A stretch of DNA of 64,000 bases from Catenulispora sp. GP43 (GCF_041260665.1 NZ_JBGCCT010000004.1:310001-374000), one strand, 5' to 3'; numbered from the stretch's first letter, positions 38,913 through 49,698 are shown. The notes: generated from the sequence alone by a model not told the origin. Numbers and translations: made by a program.

Positions 38913-40892
38913 TCACTTGTTGCAGGCGTGTTTGAACTCCGACGTCTGGTGGACGTTGAAGAACGACGTACCGGTGGGGGTCACGCACCAGTAGTAGCTG
39001 CCGTCGCCGGCCGGCGCCAGCGCCGCCTTGATCATGTCGTCTGACGTTATGTAGACCGGCGTGGGGGGCAGACCGAGGTGCGTGTAGGTCGAGTAGGGGT
39101 TGTTCGGGTCTGCGACCTGCCCCTTCAGCGGGGTCTGGCCGGGGGCGAGGTGCGGGAGGGTGTACAGCGCCGTGGAGTCCACAGCCAGGTAGTCCTTCGC
39201 CTTCAGGCGGTTGTAGACGCCCTCGGCGACCTTGGGGGCATCGCTGGGGTCGTTGACCTCGCCCTCTTCGATCGAGGCGACCTTCAGGACGTCCTCCGGC
39301 GTGCACTTGACGGTGCCGCAGGTCTGCGTCGCGGCCTTGGCCACGAAGTTGATGCTCTTCAGGAACGCCATCCGGTTGGCGACCATCTGCGTCAGCAGGC
39401 TCTGCGGCGTGTCGGACGAGGTGATCGAGTAGCTCCCCGGTTCGAGCATCCCCTCGACCGTGAACTTGTGGTCGAGCGAACTCACCGACCACGCCGGCAG
39501 GCCGATCGCGTTGCTGGCGATCGCCGTGTCGAAGTCGGACTGCTTGTAGTGCCGCTTCGCGATCAGGTCGGCGATGACGTCCTTCGACCACTCGTGAGAC
39601 GTCACCACCACCGTCGAGGCGTCCGACAGGTTCGACTTCTTCAGCAGTTCCAGCACCGCGTTGGTGCCGGAGATCTGCGGGCAGATCGAGTACGTGCCGG
39701 CGGTGATGCCGGTCGAGCCCTGGTTCTGGTTCGCCGCGTTGACGTAGGCCCGCGTGCTCTTCACCACGCCGGCGCTCAGGAGCGCGTTCGCGATCTGCGA
39801 GCCGGTCGCGCCGCGCGGGATGTCCACCGGCACCTTCGCGCTCGCCTGGCAGGTGGCCGCGGCGGTGTAGTCGGGGGCGGGGCCGTACTTGCCCTTGTAG
39901 TAGGAGTAGCCGGCGTACATGCAGCCGCCGAACAGGCTCAGGATGCCGACGAGGACGAACAGCGGGGCCCAGGCGCGCAGCTTGCCGCCGCGGCGGCGCG
40001 GGGCCTGGTCCTCGAAGAAGCCGCCTTCGTCCCAGTCGCCGCCGCCCTGGCCGTAACCGCCCTGGTCGTAGCCGCCCTGGCCGTACTCGTCCGCGGCGGC
40101 GCCGCGGCGGCCTCGGCTCCCCCGGCCGCCGCGCGAGCGGCCGGCCCGGCCGCCGCCGTCGTCGTCCCAACCCTGGCTGCCGTGCTCGGCATACGCCGCG
40201 TCGTCGGCGGACGCCGAGCCGGTGTCGCCCCAGCCGTCGTCGGCATAGGAGTCGGCCGCTGTGGCGGTTCCGCCGGCGCCGTACGGGTCCTGCGACGGCT
40301 GCGCGTACGGATCGATGACTTCGCTCTGCACGACCTTCGGGCCCGGGCGGGCGGCCCGGCGGCCGCGCGTGCCGCCGGCGGCCGGCGCGGCCGGCTGCTG
40401 GCCGTAGTCCGGCTGCGCCTGCTGGCCGTAGCCGGGCTGCTGGTAGCCCTGCTGTGGTTGCTGGCCGTACTGCGGCTGCTGCGGCTGTTGCGGCTGCTGG
40501 CCGTAGCCGCGCCCGCCGCCCTGCGGCTGCTGGGCCTGGCCGCCGTAGCCGGGCTGCTGGCCGTAGCCGCGCTGCGGGCCGGGCTGGCCCTGAGGGTCCT
40601 GCTGGCTGTAGCCGCGCTGGCCCTGCTGCTGGCCGGACTGGTCGTACCCCTGCTGGCCCTGAGAACCCTGCTGCTGGCCGTAGCCCTGCTGGCCCTGCTG
40701 TCCGTACGAACCCTGCTGCTGGCCGTAGCCCCGGTCGGGCCCGGACTGCCGGCCCTGCTGCTGGCCCTGCTGCTGGCCCTGCTGGCCATACGACGGATCC
40801 TGCCCATACGGATCCGACGGCTGCGCATCGGCCCTCCGGCGGCCACGCCCCTGAGGCGCGTCGCCCCCGTATCGCCAATCGCCGTCGCTCAT
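38913..40892 (-). CDS. mltG: MltG endolytic murein transglycosylase with long Gln/Gly-rich N-terminus
   Basis: This 659-aa protein has about 300 cytoplasmic residues before a transmembrane helix at 307-329 and an extracellular YceG/MltG domain at 345-655. Domain motifs are [19 protein letters not shown] with catalytic Glu at about 543, LAVDSTALY and [14 protein letters not shown]. It cuts nascent glycan strands and sets their length. Residues 30-170 are a Gln/Gly/Tyr repeat region of low complexity and about 190-300 are Gly/Asp-rich, far longer than in most homologues. It overlaps ruvX by 1 nt. Confidence 0.92.
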   Translation of the reverse strand: MSDGDWRYGGDAPQGRGRRRADAQPSDPYGQDPSYGQQGQQQGQQQGRQSGPDRGYGQQQGSYGQQGQQGYGQQQGSQGQQGYDQSGQQQGQRGYSQQDPQGQPGPQRGYGQQPGYGGQAQQPQGGGRGYGQQPQQPQQPQYGQQPQQGYQQPGYGQQAQPDYGQQPAAPAAGGTRGRRAARPGPKVVQSEVIDPYAQPSQDPYGAGGTATAADSYADDGWGDTGSASADDAAYAEHGSQGWDDDGGGRAGRSRGGRGSRGRRGAAADEYGQGGYDQGGYGQGGGDWDEGGFFEDQAPRRRGGKLRAWAPLFVLVGILSLFGGCMYAGYSYYKGKYGPAPDYTAAATCQASAKVPVDIPRGATGSQIANALLSAGVVKSTRAYVNAANQNQGSTGITAGTYSICPQISGTNAVLELLKKSNLSDASTVVVTSHEWSKDVIADLIAKRHYKQSDFDTAIASNAIGLPAWSVSSLDHKFTVEGMLEPGSYSITSSDTPQSLLTQMVANRMAFLKSINFVAKAATQTCGTVKCTPEDVLKVASIEEGEVNDPSDAPKVAEGVYNRLKAKDYLAVDSTALYTLPHLAPGQTPLKGQVADPNNPYSTYTHLGLPPTPVYITSDDMIKAALAPAGDGSYYWCVTPTGTSFFNVHQTSEFKHACNK

Positions 40893-41419
40893 CAGTTGCC
40901 GTCCTCCAGCTGGACCATCAGGCCGGGCGGACGTCCGGACATCCGTTCGGCATCAAGTGCGTTCTGCAAGATAACCACGGCGGCCGCTTGGTCTACCACC
41001 GATCTGCCTTTCTTGGCTTTGACCCCGGATGCCCGCAATCCCTGCGTCGCGGTGACCGTGGACAGGCGCTCGTCGACCAGGCGGACCGGCAGCTCCGGAC
41101 CGAGGCGGCGGGCCAGATCCCGGGCGTAGCCGCGGATCTTGGCCGCGGCCGGGCCCTCGCCGCCGGACAGCGAGCGCGGCAGGCCGACCACGATCTCGAA
41201 GGCCTCGTACTCGGCGGCCAGCGCGGCCAGGCGGTCCAGGGAGGCGCGGCGCGGCTCGGCCTTCACCGTCTCCACCGGGGTGGCCAGCAGGCCGTCGCGG
41301 TCGCAGGAGGCCACGCCGATCCGGACGGTGCCGACGTCGACCCCCAGCCGCACACCGCGGCGCATCTCGCGCTGCGGGGACGAGTCCGGAGACTGGTCCG
41401 GAACCTGTGGCAGCTCCAT
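40892..41419 (-). CDS. ruvX: RuvX/YqgF Holliday-junction resolvase-like nuclease
   Basis: This 175-aa RNase H-like protein has [13 protein letters not shown] with the first catalytic Asp, [16 protein letters not shown] and the [10 protein letters not shown] Asp. YqgF proteins act in 16S rRNA 5' processing and perhaps recombination. It overlaps mltG by 1 nt and follows alaS after 202 bp containing two hairpins. Confidence 0.93.
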   Translation of the reverse strand: MELPQVPDQSPDSSPQREMRRGVRLGVDVGTVRIGVASCDRDGLLATPVETVKAEPRRASLDRLAALAAEYEAFEIVVGLPRSLSGGEGPAAAKIRGYARDLARRLGPELPVRLVDERLSTVTATQGLRASGVKAKKGRSVVDQAAAVVILQNALDAERMSGRPPGLMVQLEDGN

Positions 41420-41441
41420 GATCCGCGCCTCCTCCTTCCGT

Positions 41442-41488
41442 CCGGGTACGGTTCACGCCAACCGTGACGCGTCCGTGACCGTACCCGG
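41442..41488 (-). other. Strong hairpin upstream of ruvX
   Basis: CCGGGTACGG and CCGTACCCGG form a perfect 10-bp stem around a 27-nt loop, 23 bp before the ruvX start. It may be a leader structure or a second terminator for alaS. Confidence 0.45.
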
Positions 41489-41573
41489 TTCCGGCCTCCG
41501 CTGTCGCCTCCGGCGGCGATGCCCGACTTGCCGGACACGGCATGACAACACCCGAATCACCGTGCGTGACAGA

Positions 41574-41601
41574 GCCCGGGACCGACTCGGCGGTCCCGGG
41601 C
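41574..41601 (-). terminator. alaS terminator hairpin
   Basis: GCCCGGGACCG and CGGTCCCGGGC form a perfect 11-bp stem with a 6-nt loop, 20 bp after the alaS stop. Confidence 0.7.
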
Positions 41602-41621
41602 CCCGAAACGTCAGGCGCAGC

Positions 41622-44291
41622 CTACGCGGCCACCTTCTCCGCCACCGCGCGGCCCACGCCCTCCAGCGCCGCCGGGATCGCCGTGACGTCCGTGCCGCCG
41701 CCCTGCGCCACGTCGTCCTTGCCGCCTCCGCCGCCGCCGAGGGTCTTGGCCGCCGAGCGCACCAGCTCGCCCGCCTTCAGACCGAGCGCGCGCGAGCCCT
41801 CGTTGGTCGCGATGACCACGACCGGGCGCTCCCCCGCCGCCGCCGCGACCGCGACCACCGCCGGGCGCGTGCCGAGCCGGCCGCGCACGTCCAGCACCAG
41901 CTTGCGCAGGTCGTCCGCGGACGCGCCGTCCGGCGCCCGGTGCGTGACCACCGCGACACCGTGCACGTCGGTCGCGCCGTCCGCGAGCGAACCCGCGATC
42001 TGCAGCAGCTGGCCCGCCTTGAGCGCGGAGATCTCCTTCTCCGCGTCCCGCAGCTTGGACATGATGCCGCCGACCCGCTCGACCAGCTCTTCCGGCCGCG
42101 CCTTCACGACCTCCGCGAGCTGCGCCACCAGGACGTGCTCGCGCGCCAGGAAGTTGTACGCGTCGGTGCCGACCAGCGCCTCCACGCGCCGCACGCCGGA
42201 GCCGATCGAGGACTCGGAGAGCAGCTTCACCAGGCCCAGGCGGCCGGTGTTGTCCACGTGCGTGCCGCCGCACAGCTCGTGCGCCCACTCGCCGACCGAG
42301 ACCACCCGGACCCGGTCGCCGTACTTCTCGCCGAACAGCGCCATCGCGCCCATCGCCTTGGCCTCGGGCTGGCTCATCACCTGCGCGGTGACCGTGAGGT
42401 CGTCGATCAGCAGCTCGTTGACGCGCTGCTCGACGTCCGCCAGCACCGAGTGCGGCACCGCGCCCGGGGAGGCGAAGTCGAAGCGGAAGCGGCCGGGCGA
42501 GTTCTCCGAACCCGCCTGGGTCGCGGTCTCGCCGAGCAGTTCGCGGAACGCCTTGTGAACCATGTGTGTCGCGGTGTGCGCGCGGGAGATCGCCGCGCGG
42601 CGCGCGGTGTCCACCTCGCCCCACGCCTCGGTGCCCAGCACGACCTCGCCGTCGCGCACGATCGCCCGGTGCGCGATCAGGTCGCCGACGGGCTTCTGCA
42701 CATCCACGACCTCGGCCAGCGCGCCGTTGCCGAGCCGGATCAGGCCGTGGTCGGCGAGCTGGCCGCCGCCCTCGGCGTAGAAGGGGGTGCGGTCCAGGAC
42801 CAGCTCCACCTCGTCGCCGGGCTGCGCCGAGCTGCCGACCTGGCCGTTGACCAGCATCGCCTTCAGCAGGCCCTCGGAGGAGACCTCGTGGTAGCCGGTG
42901 AACGCCGACGGGCCCGCCGCGTCGAGCAGCTCCCGGTACGCGGACATGTCCGCGTGGCCGGTCTTCTTCGCCCTCGCGTCCGCCTTCGCCTGGTCCCGCT
43001 GCTCCTTCATCAGGCGGCGGAAACCGTCCTCGTCGACCGTCAGGCCGGCCTCGGAGGCCATCTCCAGCGTCAGGTCGATCGGGAAGCCGAAGGTGTCGTG
43101 CAGCTTGAACGCCTGGTCGCCGGAGAAGACCGCGCTGCCGGACTTCTTCGCCTCGTCCGCGACGGTCTCGAACATCGCCGAGCCGGTGCGCAGCGTCTGC
43201 AGGAACGAGGTCTCCTCGGCCACCGCGACCGCCACGATGCGCGAGGAGTCCGCGATCAGCTCGGGGTAGGCCTGGCCCATCGCCCCGATGGTGGTCTCGA
43301 CGAGATCCTTTATGGTCGCGCCGTGCGCGCCGAGCAGGCGCATGTTGCGGATCGCGCGGCGCATCAGGCGGCGCAGCACGTAGCCGCGGCCCTCGTTGCC
43401 GGGCGTGATGCCGTCGCCGATCATCATCGTCGCGGTCTTCACGTGGTCGGTGACCACGCGCAGCGAGACGTCGTTCTTGGTGTCCGCGCCGTAGGTGACG
43501 CCCGCGATGGACGCCGCCTTGTCCAGGATCGCGCGCGAGGTGTCGATCTCGTACAGGTTGTTGACGCCCTGCAGGATCGTCGCCAGGCGCTCCAGGCCCA
43601 GGCCGGTGTCGATGGACTTGCTGGGGAGCTCGCCGAGGATCGGGAAGCCGCCCTTGTCGCCGCCCGCGCCGCGCTCGAACTGCATGAAGACCAGGTTCCA
43701 GAACTCCATGTAGCGCTCGTCGTTCACCGCGGGGCCGCCGGCCTCGCCGAACTCCGGGCCCCGGTCGTAGAAGAGCTCCGAGCACGGGCCGCAGGGCCCG
43801 GGCACGCCCATCGACCAGTAGTTCTCCTTCATACCGAGACGCTGGATGCGCTCGGCCGGGAAGCCCGCCTTCTTCCAGATCTCCTCCGCCTCGTCGTCGT
43901 CGAGGTAGACGGTGACCCAGATCTTGTCCGGGTCCAGGCCGAAGCCGCCCTCGGAGACCGGCGTGGTGCACAGCTCCCACGCCATCGGGATGGCGGTCTC
44001 CTTGAAGTAGTCGCCGAAGGAGAAGTTGCCGCACATCTGGAAGAACGAGCCGTGCCGGGTGGTCTTGCCGACCTCCTCGATGTCCAGCGTGCGCACGCAC
44101 TTCTGGACCGAGGTCGCGCGCGGCCAGGGCGCCGGCTGCTCACCGAGGAAGTACGGCTTGAACGGGGCCATGCCCGCGATGGTGAGCAGGGTGGTCGGGT
44201 CGTTCGAGATGAGCGACGCCGACGGGACGACCGTGTGGCCCTTCTTCTGGAAGAAGTCGAGCCAGCGGCGGTGGATCTCCGCGGATTCCAT
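41622..44291 (-). CDS. alaS: Alanyl-tRNA synthetase
   Basis: This full-length 889-aa class II synthetase has an N-terminal catalytic core ([19 protein letters not shown]; motif 2 in [22 protein letters not shown]), the editing domain with zinc ligands in HTATHMVH and CGGTHVDN, and the C-Ala domain rich in Gly near the end ([16 protein letters not shown]). It is the usual neighbour of ruvX and the DUF6167/DUF948 pair in this order. Confidence 0.97.
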   Translation of the reverse strand: MESAEIHRRWLDFFQKKGHTVVPSASLISNDPTTLLTIAGMAPFKPYFLGEQPAPWPRATSVQKCVRTLDIEEVGKTTRHGSFFQMCGNFSFGDYFKETAIPMAWELCTTPVSEGGFGLDPDKIWVTVYLDDDEAEEIWKKAGFPAERIQRLGMKENYWSMGVPGPCGPCSELFYDRGPEFGEAGGPAVNDERYMEFWNLVFMQFERGAGGDKGGFPILGELPSKSIDTGLGLERLATILQGVNNLYEIDTSRAILDKAASIAGVTYGADTKNDVSLRVVTDHVKTATMMIGDGITPGNEGRGYVLRRLMRRAIRNMRLLGAHGATIKDLVETTIGAMGQAYPELIADSSRIVAVAVAEETSFLQTLRTGSAMFETVADEAKKSGSAVFSGDQAFKLHDTFGFPIDLTLEMASEAGLTVDEDGFRRLMKEQRDQAKADARAKKTGHADMSAYRELLDAAGPSAFTGYHEVSSEGLLKAMLVNGQVGSSAQPGDEVELVLDRTPFYAEGGGQLADHGLIRLGNGALAEVVDVQKPVGDLIAHRAIVRDGEVVLGTEAWGEVDTARRAAISRAHTATHMVHKAFRELLGETATQAGSENSPGRFRFDFASPGAVPHSVLADVEQRVNELLIDDLTVTAQVMSQPEAKAMGAMALFGEKYGDRVRVVSVGEWAHELCGGTHVDNTGRLGLVKLLSESSIGSGVRRVEALVGTDAYNFLAREHVLVAQLAEVVKARPEELVERVGGIMSKLRDAEKEISALKAGQLLQIAGSLADGATDVHGVAVVTHRAPDGASADDLRKLVLDVRGRLGTRPAVVAVAAAAGERPVVVIATNEGSRALGLKAGELVRSAAKTLGGGGGGKDDVAQGGGTDVTAIPAALEGVGRAVAEKVAA

Positions 44292-44371
44292 GAGCTTGTC
44301 AGCCTTCTGGGAAATGCGGCGCGCGTCGGGTGATGTCCCTGGCGCCGCGATTGATGACGGGGCGTCGGGGT

Positions 44372-44406
44372 GGGCCGGCTCAGCCGGGCAGGGCGGCGGC
44401 CGGCCC
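44372..44406 (-). terminator. Weak hairpin after the DUF6167 gene
   Basis: An 8-bp inverted repeat (GGGCCGGC/GCCGGCCC) touches the stop codon of the DUF6167-like gene and precedes alaS. Partial attenuation is possible. Confidence 0.3.
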
Positions 44407-44693
44407 TAGATAGCTCGCGCCTTCTTGGAGGAACCATCGTCCTCACCCGCGGGGGGCACATCGATGCCCAGCGCGACGTTCAGTTCGTCCTCGCGGTCGC
44501 GCGCCAGCTCGCGCACGTCCTCGAAGAACTCCTTGACCGAGTCCAGCAGGCCGCCGCCGGAGACCGAGACCCGGTCCGCGATGCCCGCGGGGGTCAGCTC
44601 CTTGGCGGTCGCGGTGACCTTGCGGAAGACCAGCACACCCGCGGTCGCGCCCATGGACACCCAGAAGAGGCGGCGCACAGTTCCCGTGAACAT
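44406..44693 (-). CDS. Small membrane-anchored protein, DUF6167-like
   Basis: This 95-aa protein has a single N-terminal hydrophobic segment (about 8-25), a region with a predicted amphipathic helix (DSVKEFFEDVRELARDREDELN) and a charged tail. It matches the small protein found between alaS and DUF948 genes in many actinobacteria. Function unknown; it lies 7 bp from the DUF948 gene. Confidence 0.75.
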   Translation of the reverse strand: MFTGTVRRLFWVSMGATAGVLVFRKVTATAKELTPAGIADRVSVSGGGLLDSVKEFFEDVRELARDREDELNVALGIDVPPAGEDDGSSKKARAI

Positions 44694-44700
44694 CAGACCG

Positions 44701-45126
44701 TCATCCCTTCTTCTTGTCGGCGCGACGGGCCTTGCGGTCCGCCTTCAGTTCGGCCTTGACACGCTTGGCCACGTCCTCATTCTTGCGCGAGGTGATGGCC
44801 GCGCGCACCCCATAACTGAAGGAGGCCACCTTCACCAGCGGTCCGCCGATCGCCGAGGTGGCGGTGGAGACCAGGCCGGAGACGTTCTTGGACATCGTCT
44901 CGACGTTGTCGGTGATGGCGTCGACCTTGACCAGCTGGGCGTTGCCGTTCTTGACGGTGTCGGTGATCTCGTTCAGCAGCGGGACGGTCTCCTGGGTGAT
45001 GCCGGCGACCAGCTTGGTCGTCTCCTTCAGCACCTCGGCCACGCGGACCAGGACGAAGGCGAAGAAGCACACTCCGATCGCGAAGAAGATCGCGAACACC
45101 AGTCCGACAATCGCGCCAGCGGACAC
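44701..45126 (-). CDS. DUF948 family membrane protein
   Basis: This 141-aa protein starts with one transmembrane helix (about 5-30), then a long helical region with heptad-like spacing (EVLKETTKLVAGITQETVPLLNEITDTV) and a Lys/Arg-rich tail. These features fit DUF948. It starts with GTG. Its neighbours are rarA upstream and the DUF6167-like gene downstream. Function unknown. Confidence 0.82.
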   Translation of the reverse strand: MSAGAIVGLVFAIFFAIGVCFFAFVLVRVAEVLKETTKLVAGITQETVPLLNEITDTVKNGNAQLVKVDAITDNVETMSKNVSGLVSTATSAIGGPLVKVASFSYGVRAAITSRKNEDVAKRVKAELKADRKARRADKKKG

Positions 45127-45262
45127 CAGGGACTCCCTGAGTTGTTATCGATATTGAAGACACACGCCCTGTATGAGCAAGACATTGCGTATGAGCACAG
45201 CACCTTACCGCGCGGCCTGGGGTATCAGGCACGGGGCTCGGCGGGGTTACGGCATCGGTGTG

Positions 45263-46654
45263 TCAGGAGCCGTCGGGGCCTACAGCATCGTCCGTACGGG
45301 CGTCTACGCCACCGAGCATGGCCCTGACACGGTCGTAGACGTCGGAGTAGCGGGCCTCCGCGCCGTGCCTGGTGGGCTCGTAGTAGCGGCGGTCCTTCAC
45401 GGCGTCCGGGGCGTACTGCTGCGCGGCCACGCCGCCGGGGACGTCGTGGGCGTAGACGTAGCCCTGGCCGTGGCCCAGGGACTGCGCGCCGGAGTAATGA
45501 GCGTCACGCAGGTGCGGCGGCACCGGGCCGGCCAGGCCCTTGTGCACGTCCTCCAGCGCGGCGCCGATCGCCTTGACCGCGGAATTGGACTTCGGGGCCA
45601 GGGCCAGGTGGATCACCGCGTGCGCCAGCGTGATCTGCGCCTCGGGCCAGCCGATGAAGGACACCGCCTGCATCGCGGCCACGGCCACCTGCAGCGAGCT
45701 GGGATCGGCCATGCCGATGTCCTCGCTGGCCGAGATCACCAGGCGCCGGGCGATGAAGCGCGGGTCCTCGCCGGCGTCGACCATGCGCGCCAGGTAGTGC
45801 AGGGCCGCGTCCGCGTCGCTGCCGCGGACCGACTTGATGAAGGCGCTGGCGACGTCGTAGTGCTGGTCGCCGTCCCGGTCGTAGCGGACCGCGGCGCGGT
45901 CGACGGCCTGCTCCAGGATGTCGAGTCCGAGCTCGGCCGGGCCCCGGCCCCCGGCCGCCGCCAGCGCGCCGGCCGCCCCGGCCTCCAGCGCGGTGAGGGC
46001 GCGGCGGGCGTCGCCGCCGGCGATGCGCAGCAGGTGCTCCTCGGAGTCCGCCGGGAGCGTGACCTTGCCGGCCAGGCCGCGCTCGTCGTCCAGCGCGCGG
46101 TGGATGACCTCGCGGACGTCGTCCTCGGTCAGCGGCTGCAGGGTCAGCAGCAGCGAGCGGGACAGCAGCGGGGAGATGACGGAGAAGTGCGGGTTCTCGG
46201 TGGTCGCGGCGACCAGGGTGACCCAGCGGTTCTCCACGGCCGGCAGCAGGGAGTCCTGCTGGGCCTTGGAGAAGCGGTGGATCTCGTCGAGGAACAGCAG
46301 GGTCTCGCGGCCGTACATGCCCAGCTCGCGCTTGGCCCGGTCGACGACGGCCCGGACCTCCTTGACGCCGGCGTTGATCGCGGACAGCTCGGCGAAGGTG
46401 CGCTCGGTGGCGTTGGCCAGCACGTAGGCCAGGGTGGTCTTGCCGGTGCCGGGCGGGCCCCAGAGCAGGATGGAGGAGGGCACGGTGACCCCGTCCCCGG
46501 CCTTGACCAGCCGCCACAGCGGAGAGCCGGACCGCAGCAGGTGCTTCTGCCCGACGATCTCGTCCAGGACGCGGGGGCGCATGCGCACCGCGAGCGGGGC
46601 CGCGATCCTGGCCTTCTCGGCGCCCGCCTCCTCGAACAAGTCCAGCTGCTCCAC
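45263..46654 (-). CDS. rarA: RarA/MgsA AAA+ ATPase, replication-associated recombination protein
   Basis: This 463-aa protein has an AAA+ domain with Walker [10 protein letters not shown], Walker [11 protein letters not shown] and sensor region [12 protein letters not shown], followed by the RarA C-terminal tetramerisation domain ([23 protein letters not shown]). It acts at stalled forks. It is upstream of DUF948 and separated from it by 136 bp without a gene. Confidence 0.94.
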   Translation of the reverse strand: MEQLDLFEEAGAEKARIAAPLAVRMRPRVLDEIVGQKHLLRSGSPLWRLVKAGDGVTVPSSILLWGPPGTGKTTLAYVLANATERTFAELSAINAGVKEVRAVVDRAKRELGMYGRETLLFLDEIHRFSKAQQDSLLPAVENRWVTLVAATTENPHFSVISPLLSRSLLLTLQPLTEDDVREVIHRALDDERGLAGKVTLPADSEEHLLRIAGGDARRALTALEAGAAGALAAAGGRGPAELGLDILEQAVDRAAVRYDRDGDQHYDVASAFIKSVRGSDADAALHYLARMVDAGEDPRFIARRLVISASEDIGMADPSSLQVAVAAMQAVSFIGWPEAQITLAHAVIHLALAPKSNSAVKAIGAALEDVHKGLAGPVPPHLRDAHYSGAQSLGHGQGYVYAHDVPGGVAAQQYAPDAVKDRRYYEPTRHGAEARYSDVYDRVRAMLGGVDARTDDAVGPDGS

Positions 46655-46697
46655 GTCACGACCTTAGCGCCCCGGGCTGACAGCCCCGTCCGCCACA

Positions 46698-47504
46698 ATG
46701 ATCGTCATGATGGAAGCGATGACCGAACCCGTGATACGGCGCACGGAGTCGACCGACGAGCTGTTCGCCGCCGCGGGCCGGGACTACCTGCTCCGCTCGG
46801 ACGCCGCCCCGGAGGAGTCCCTGGCCGACCAGGGCGTGGCCTGGCTCGCCGCGGACGGCGGCTTCGCCTTCGGCGGCTCGAAGCAGGGCGCGGACCTGGT
46901 CGACTGGCTGACCGTGATCGGCACCCCGGACACCGCCCTGGCGCTGTTGCGCCGCGCGCTCGCCGAGCTGCCGCGTCCGCCGCACGGCTTCAGCGTCCCG
47001 CGGGAGACGGACCTGGGCTCCCTGGCCGCCGGGGAGCTGGACCAGTGGGACTTCATGGCGTTCGACCCGGCCTGGGGCGTGGACCTCGCGGTCCTGCCCG
47101 GCGAGGAGCGGGTCGCCGAACTGCTGCCGTCGGCGGCCGCCGACGCCGAGATCCGCGAGTTCCTGAAGCTGGCCAACCCCTCGCACTCGGCCAAGCCGGG
47201 CTGGGAGGGGATCCAGGCCTGGGGCGTGGTCCGCGACGCCGGGGGCGCACTGCTGGCCTGCGGCGCGTACTGCCGGCGCGACGGCGGCAACGGCTACCTG
47301 GCGTCGATAGGCACGGCCCCGGCCGCCCGCGGCCAGGGCCTGGGCGCGGCGGTGTCCTCCTGGCTGACCCGCCGCTCGGTGGCGAACGGCGACGACTTCT
47401 GCGCCCTGGGCCACTGGCACCCCAACGAGCCGGCCCGCCGCATCTACGCGCGCCTCGGATACCGCACGACGCACCAGATGAAGAGCGGCAGGCTCGCCGC
47501 GTGA
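46698..47504 (+). CDS. GNAT-family N-acetyltransferase
   Basis: The C-terminal ~120 residues of this 268-aa protein form a GNAT domain: YLASIGTAPAARGQGLGAAV is the acetyl-CoA loop and NEPARRIYARLGYRT the last helix-strand. The N-terminal half resembles the degenerate GNAT-like half of tandem acetyltransferases. Starts at 46698, 46707, 46710 or 46719 are all possible. The stop overlaps the following ATPase gene by 4 nt. Divergent from rarA. Confidence 0.82.
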   Translation: MIVMMEAMTEPVIRRTESTDELFAAAGRDYLLRSDAAPEESLADQGVAWLAADGGFAFGGSKQGADLVDWLTVIGTPDTALALLRRALAELPRPPHGFSVPRETDLGSLAAGELDQWDFMAFDPAWGVDLAVLPGEERVAELLPSAAADAEIREFLKLANPSHSAKPGWEGIQAWGVVRDAGGALLACGAYCRRDGGNGYLASIGTAPAARGQGLGAAVSSWLTRRSVANGDDFCALGHWHPNEPARRIYARLGYRTTHQMKSGRLAA

Positions 47505-48172
47505 GCCGCTTCGACCTGCGCGAGGTGTCGGTCCGCCGCGAGGGGCACCTGATCATCGACCGGGTCACCGCCACGATCGCCCCGGGGCGCTGCACGGCCC
47601 TGGTGGGACCCAGCGGCGCGGGCAAGTCGACGCTGCTGCGCCTGTTCAACCGCCTCGACGACCCGAGCGAGGGCACCGTCCTGCTGGACGGCGCGCCGCT
47701 GGACTCGCTGGACGTCCTCGCGCTCCGGCGGCGCGTCGGACTGGTCGGCCAGCGCCCGGTGCTGGTGACGGAGTCGGTCCCGGAGGAACTCCGCGTCGGC
47801 GCGCCGGACCTGGCCGACGACCAGGCGCTGGCCCTGCTCAAGCGCGTGGGCCTCGGCGAGGAGTTCTACGACCGGCCCACCCATGGACTGTCCGGCGGCG
47901 AGGGCCAGCGCGTGTGCCTGGCGCGCACCCTGGCGGTCGGCCCGCAGGTGCTGCTGCTGGACGAGCCGACCTCGGCGCTGGACCCGGAGGCCGCGGCGGC
48001 GGTGGAGGACACGCTGTGCGGTCTGCTCGGCGACGGGCTCACGGCGATCCTGGTGAGCCACCGCGCGGCGCAGGTGCGGCGGATGGCCGACGACGCGCTG
48101 GTGCTGCGGAAAGGGCGGCTGGTGGAGAGCGGGCCGGTCGCGGAAGTGGCTTATGTGAGCGAGGGCGATTAG
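47501..48172 (+). CDS. FetA-like ABC ATPase
   Basis: This 223-aa ATPase has Walker A GPSGAGKST, signature LSGGEGQRV, Walker B LLLDEPTSALD and the H-loop VSHR. With the FetB-type permease 34 bp downstream it forms a putative metal/iron efflux ABC pair like E. coli FetAB. It starts with GTG 47501 overlapping the GNAT stop. Confidence 0.85.
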   Translation: MSRFDLREVSVRREGHLIIDRVTATIAPGRCTALVGPSGAGKSTLLRLFNRLDDPSEGTVLLDGAPLDSLDVLALRRRVGLVGQRPVLVTESVPEELRVGAPDLADDQALALLKRVGLGEEFYDRPTHGLSGGEGQRVCLARTLAVGPQVLLLDEPTSALDPEAAAAVEDTLCGLLGDGLTAILVSHRAAQVRRMADDALVLRKGRLVESGPVAEVAYVSEGD

Positions 48173-48206
48173 CGGCGGCGTCGGGGCCGCCCCCTACACT
48201 CGCCCC

Positions 48207-48968
48207 ATGAGCAGCCCCGCAGTCCCCGAATGGACCGGCGTAGCCCTCTCCGTCAGCCTCGTCGCCGTCGCCGTGCTCATCGCCTGGCGCCAGCGCCTCG
48301 GTCTGGCGCGCGAGGTCGTGATCGCGGCCGTGCGCGCGGGGATCCAGCTGTTCCTGGTCGGCGCGGTCCTGCTGTTCCTGTTCAACCACACCGGCCTGCT
48401 CGGCGGCTTCGGGTGGCTCGCGGTCATGGTGCTCATCGCCGGGCAGGTGGCCGGGCGCCGGGGCGGGGGGCTACGGCATTCCCGGTACGTCGCCACCGCC
48501 TCCGTGGCGATCGCCGCGGCGGTGACGATGGGCGTGCTGATGGCGTTCGGGGTGATCCAGACGACGCCGCGGGTCGTGGTGCCGGTCGGCGGGATGGTGG
48601 TCAGCGGGTCGATGGCGGCGACCGGGGTCACGCTGTCGCGGCTGGTCGCCGAGGCGCGCGGGCAGCGGGCGGCGATCGAGGCGCGGCTGTCGCTGGGGCT
48701 CAGTGCCGCCGCCGCCTTCGCGCCGCACCGCAGGGAGCTGCTGCGCACCGCGCTGATCCCCACGCTGGACTCCACGAAGGTCGTCGGGCTGATCAGCCTG
48801 CCGGGGGCGATGACCGGTCTGATCCTGGCCGGGGTGTCACCGGAGGTGGCCATCCGGTATCAGATCGTGGTGATGTACATGCTGCTGGCCGCCGCGGTGA
48901 TGGGCGCGCTGGCCGCCGCGGAGCTCGGGCAGCGGATGTTGTTCACTCCCGCACAGCAATTGCGGTAG
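48207..48968 (+). CDS. FetB/UPF0014-type ABC permease
   Basis: This 253-aa protein has about seven hydrophobic segments and the hallmark LPGAMTGLILAGVSPEVAIRYQ, plus PTLDSTKVVG before it. UPF0014 permeases export iron or related metals with an FetA-type ATPase, which lies just upstream. Confidence 0.9.
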   Translation: MSSPAVPEWTGVALSVSLVAVAVLIAWRQRLGLAREVVIAAVRAGIQLFLVGAVLLFLFNHTGLLGGFGWLAVMVLIAGQVAGRRGGGLRHSRYVATASVAIAAAVTMGVLMAFGVIQTTPRVVVPVGGMVVSGSMAATGVTLSRLVAEARGQRAAIEARLSLGLSAAAAFAPHRRELLRTALIPTLDSTKVVGLISLPGAMTGLILAGVSPEVAIRYQIVVMYMLLAAAVMGALAAAELGQRMLFTPAQQLR

Positions 48969-49103
48969 TCGCCAAGGGAGGCCGGAACCCCAGCTCAGGG
49001 CACCTGAAGGTGGTCGGAGCAGGCATCGACAACCCTCTTCGACCCTCAATTGCAGCCGTCCGTTAATCGCTCTCTCAGGCTGGTGTGCCTAAGCTCCACT
49101 CCC

Positions 49104-49682
49104 ATGACTACGTCTAGCAGCACCGACAGCACCGACCGCGTGGAGGCCGTCGAGGCCGACGACGCGGAAACCGAACTCCTCGTCGACGCCGTGCCGTCCG
49201 ACGAGATCGTGCCCGAGCTCGTCGAGGGCGCGGACGACCTCCCGGCCTACGACGACAAGCCCGGCTCCGGGGGCGTCATCGCCGCCGGCGCCGCCGCGGT
49301 CGCCGCCGCGGGCCTGGCGATCACCTCCCTGGGCGGCAACTGGCTGGGCGACGTCCTGTCGCAGCGGCAGTCCCTGATCGGCCAGATCAACACCGCGAAC
49401 GCCGCCGCCGACGCCATCATCAAGCAGCGCTACACCGACGTGTGGCACAAGCAGGCGTTCGTCAGCATGGGCTTCGCGATCGCGGCCGTCGTGATCGCCG
49501 CCGCCACGCTGTTCCTCGGCGCGTTCGCCGCCAAGCAGCAGCCGCCGGTCTGGGTCCGCGTCCTGGTCTGGGGCGCCCTGGCGCTCGGCGTCATCGGCAT
49601 CGGGATCTCGGCGGCGATGTACTTCGACGTCTTCACCGGGACCATCAGCGTCCCCGCCGGCGCCGCCAGCGGCGGGCAGTGA
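49104..49682 (+). CDS. Membrane protein of unknown function
   Basis: This 192-aa protein has an acidic N-terminus of about 50 residues, then an Ala-rich hydrophobic segment ([21 protein letters not shown]), a helical linker, and two further membrane helices (MGFAIAAVVIAAATLFLGAF; VLVWGALALGVIGIGISAAMYF). It matches no family I know. ATG 49104 is chosen over 49050. It is isolated between two unrelated genes. Confidence 0.6.
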   Translation: MTTSSSTDSTDRVEAVEADDAETELLVDAVPSDEIVPELVEGADDLPAYDDKPGSGGVIAAGAAAVAAAGLAITSLGGNWLGDVLSQRQSLIGQINTANAAADAIIKQRYTDVWHKQAFVSMGFAIAAVVIAAATLFLGAFAAKQQPPVWVRVLVWGALALGVIGIGISAAMYFDVFTGTISVPAGAASGGQ

Positions 49683-49698
49683 GCCGGAGGGACACCCC

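Noticed and set aside
41139-44333. A 1,064-codon plus-strand frame opposite alaS
   Set aside because: Shadow of alaS; no family resemblance and biased composition.
45173-48172. A 999-codon plus-strand frame running through rarA, GNAT and the FetA gene
   Set aside because: Only its last 223 codons match a real protein (FetA-like ATPase from GTG 47501); the rest is antisense to rarA or out of frame with the GNAT gene.
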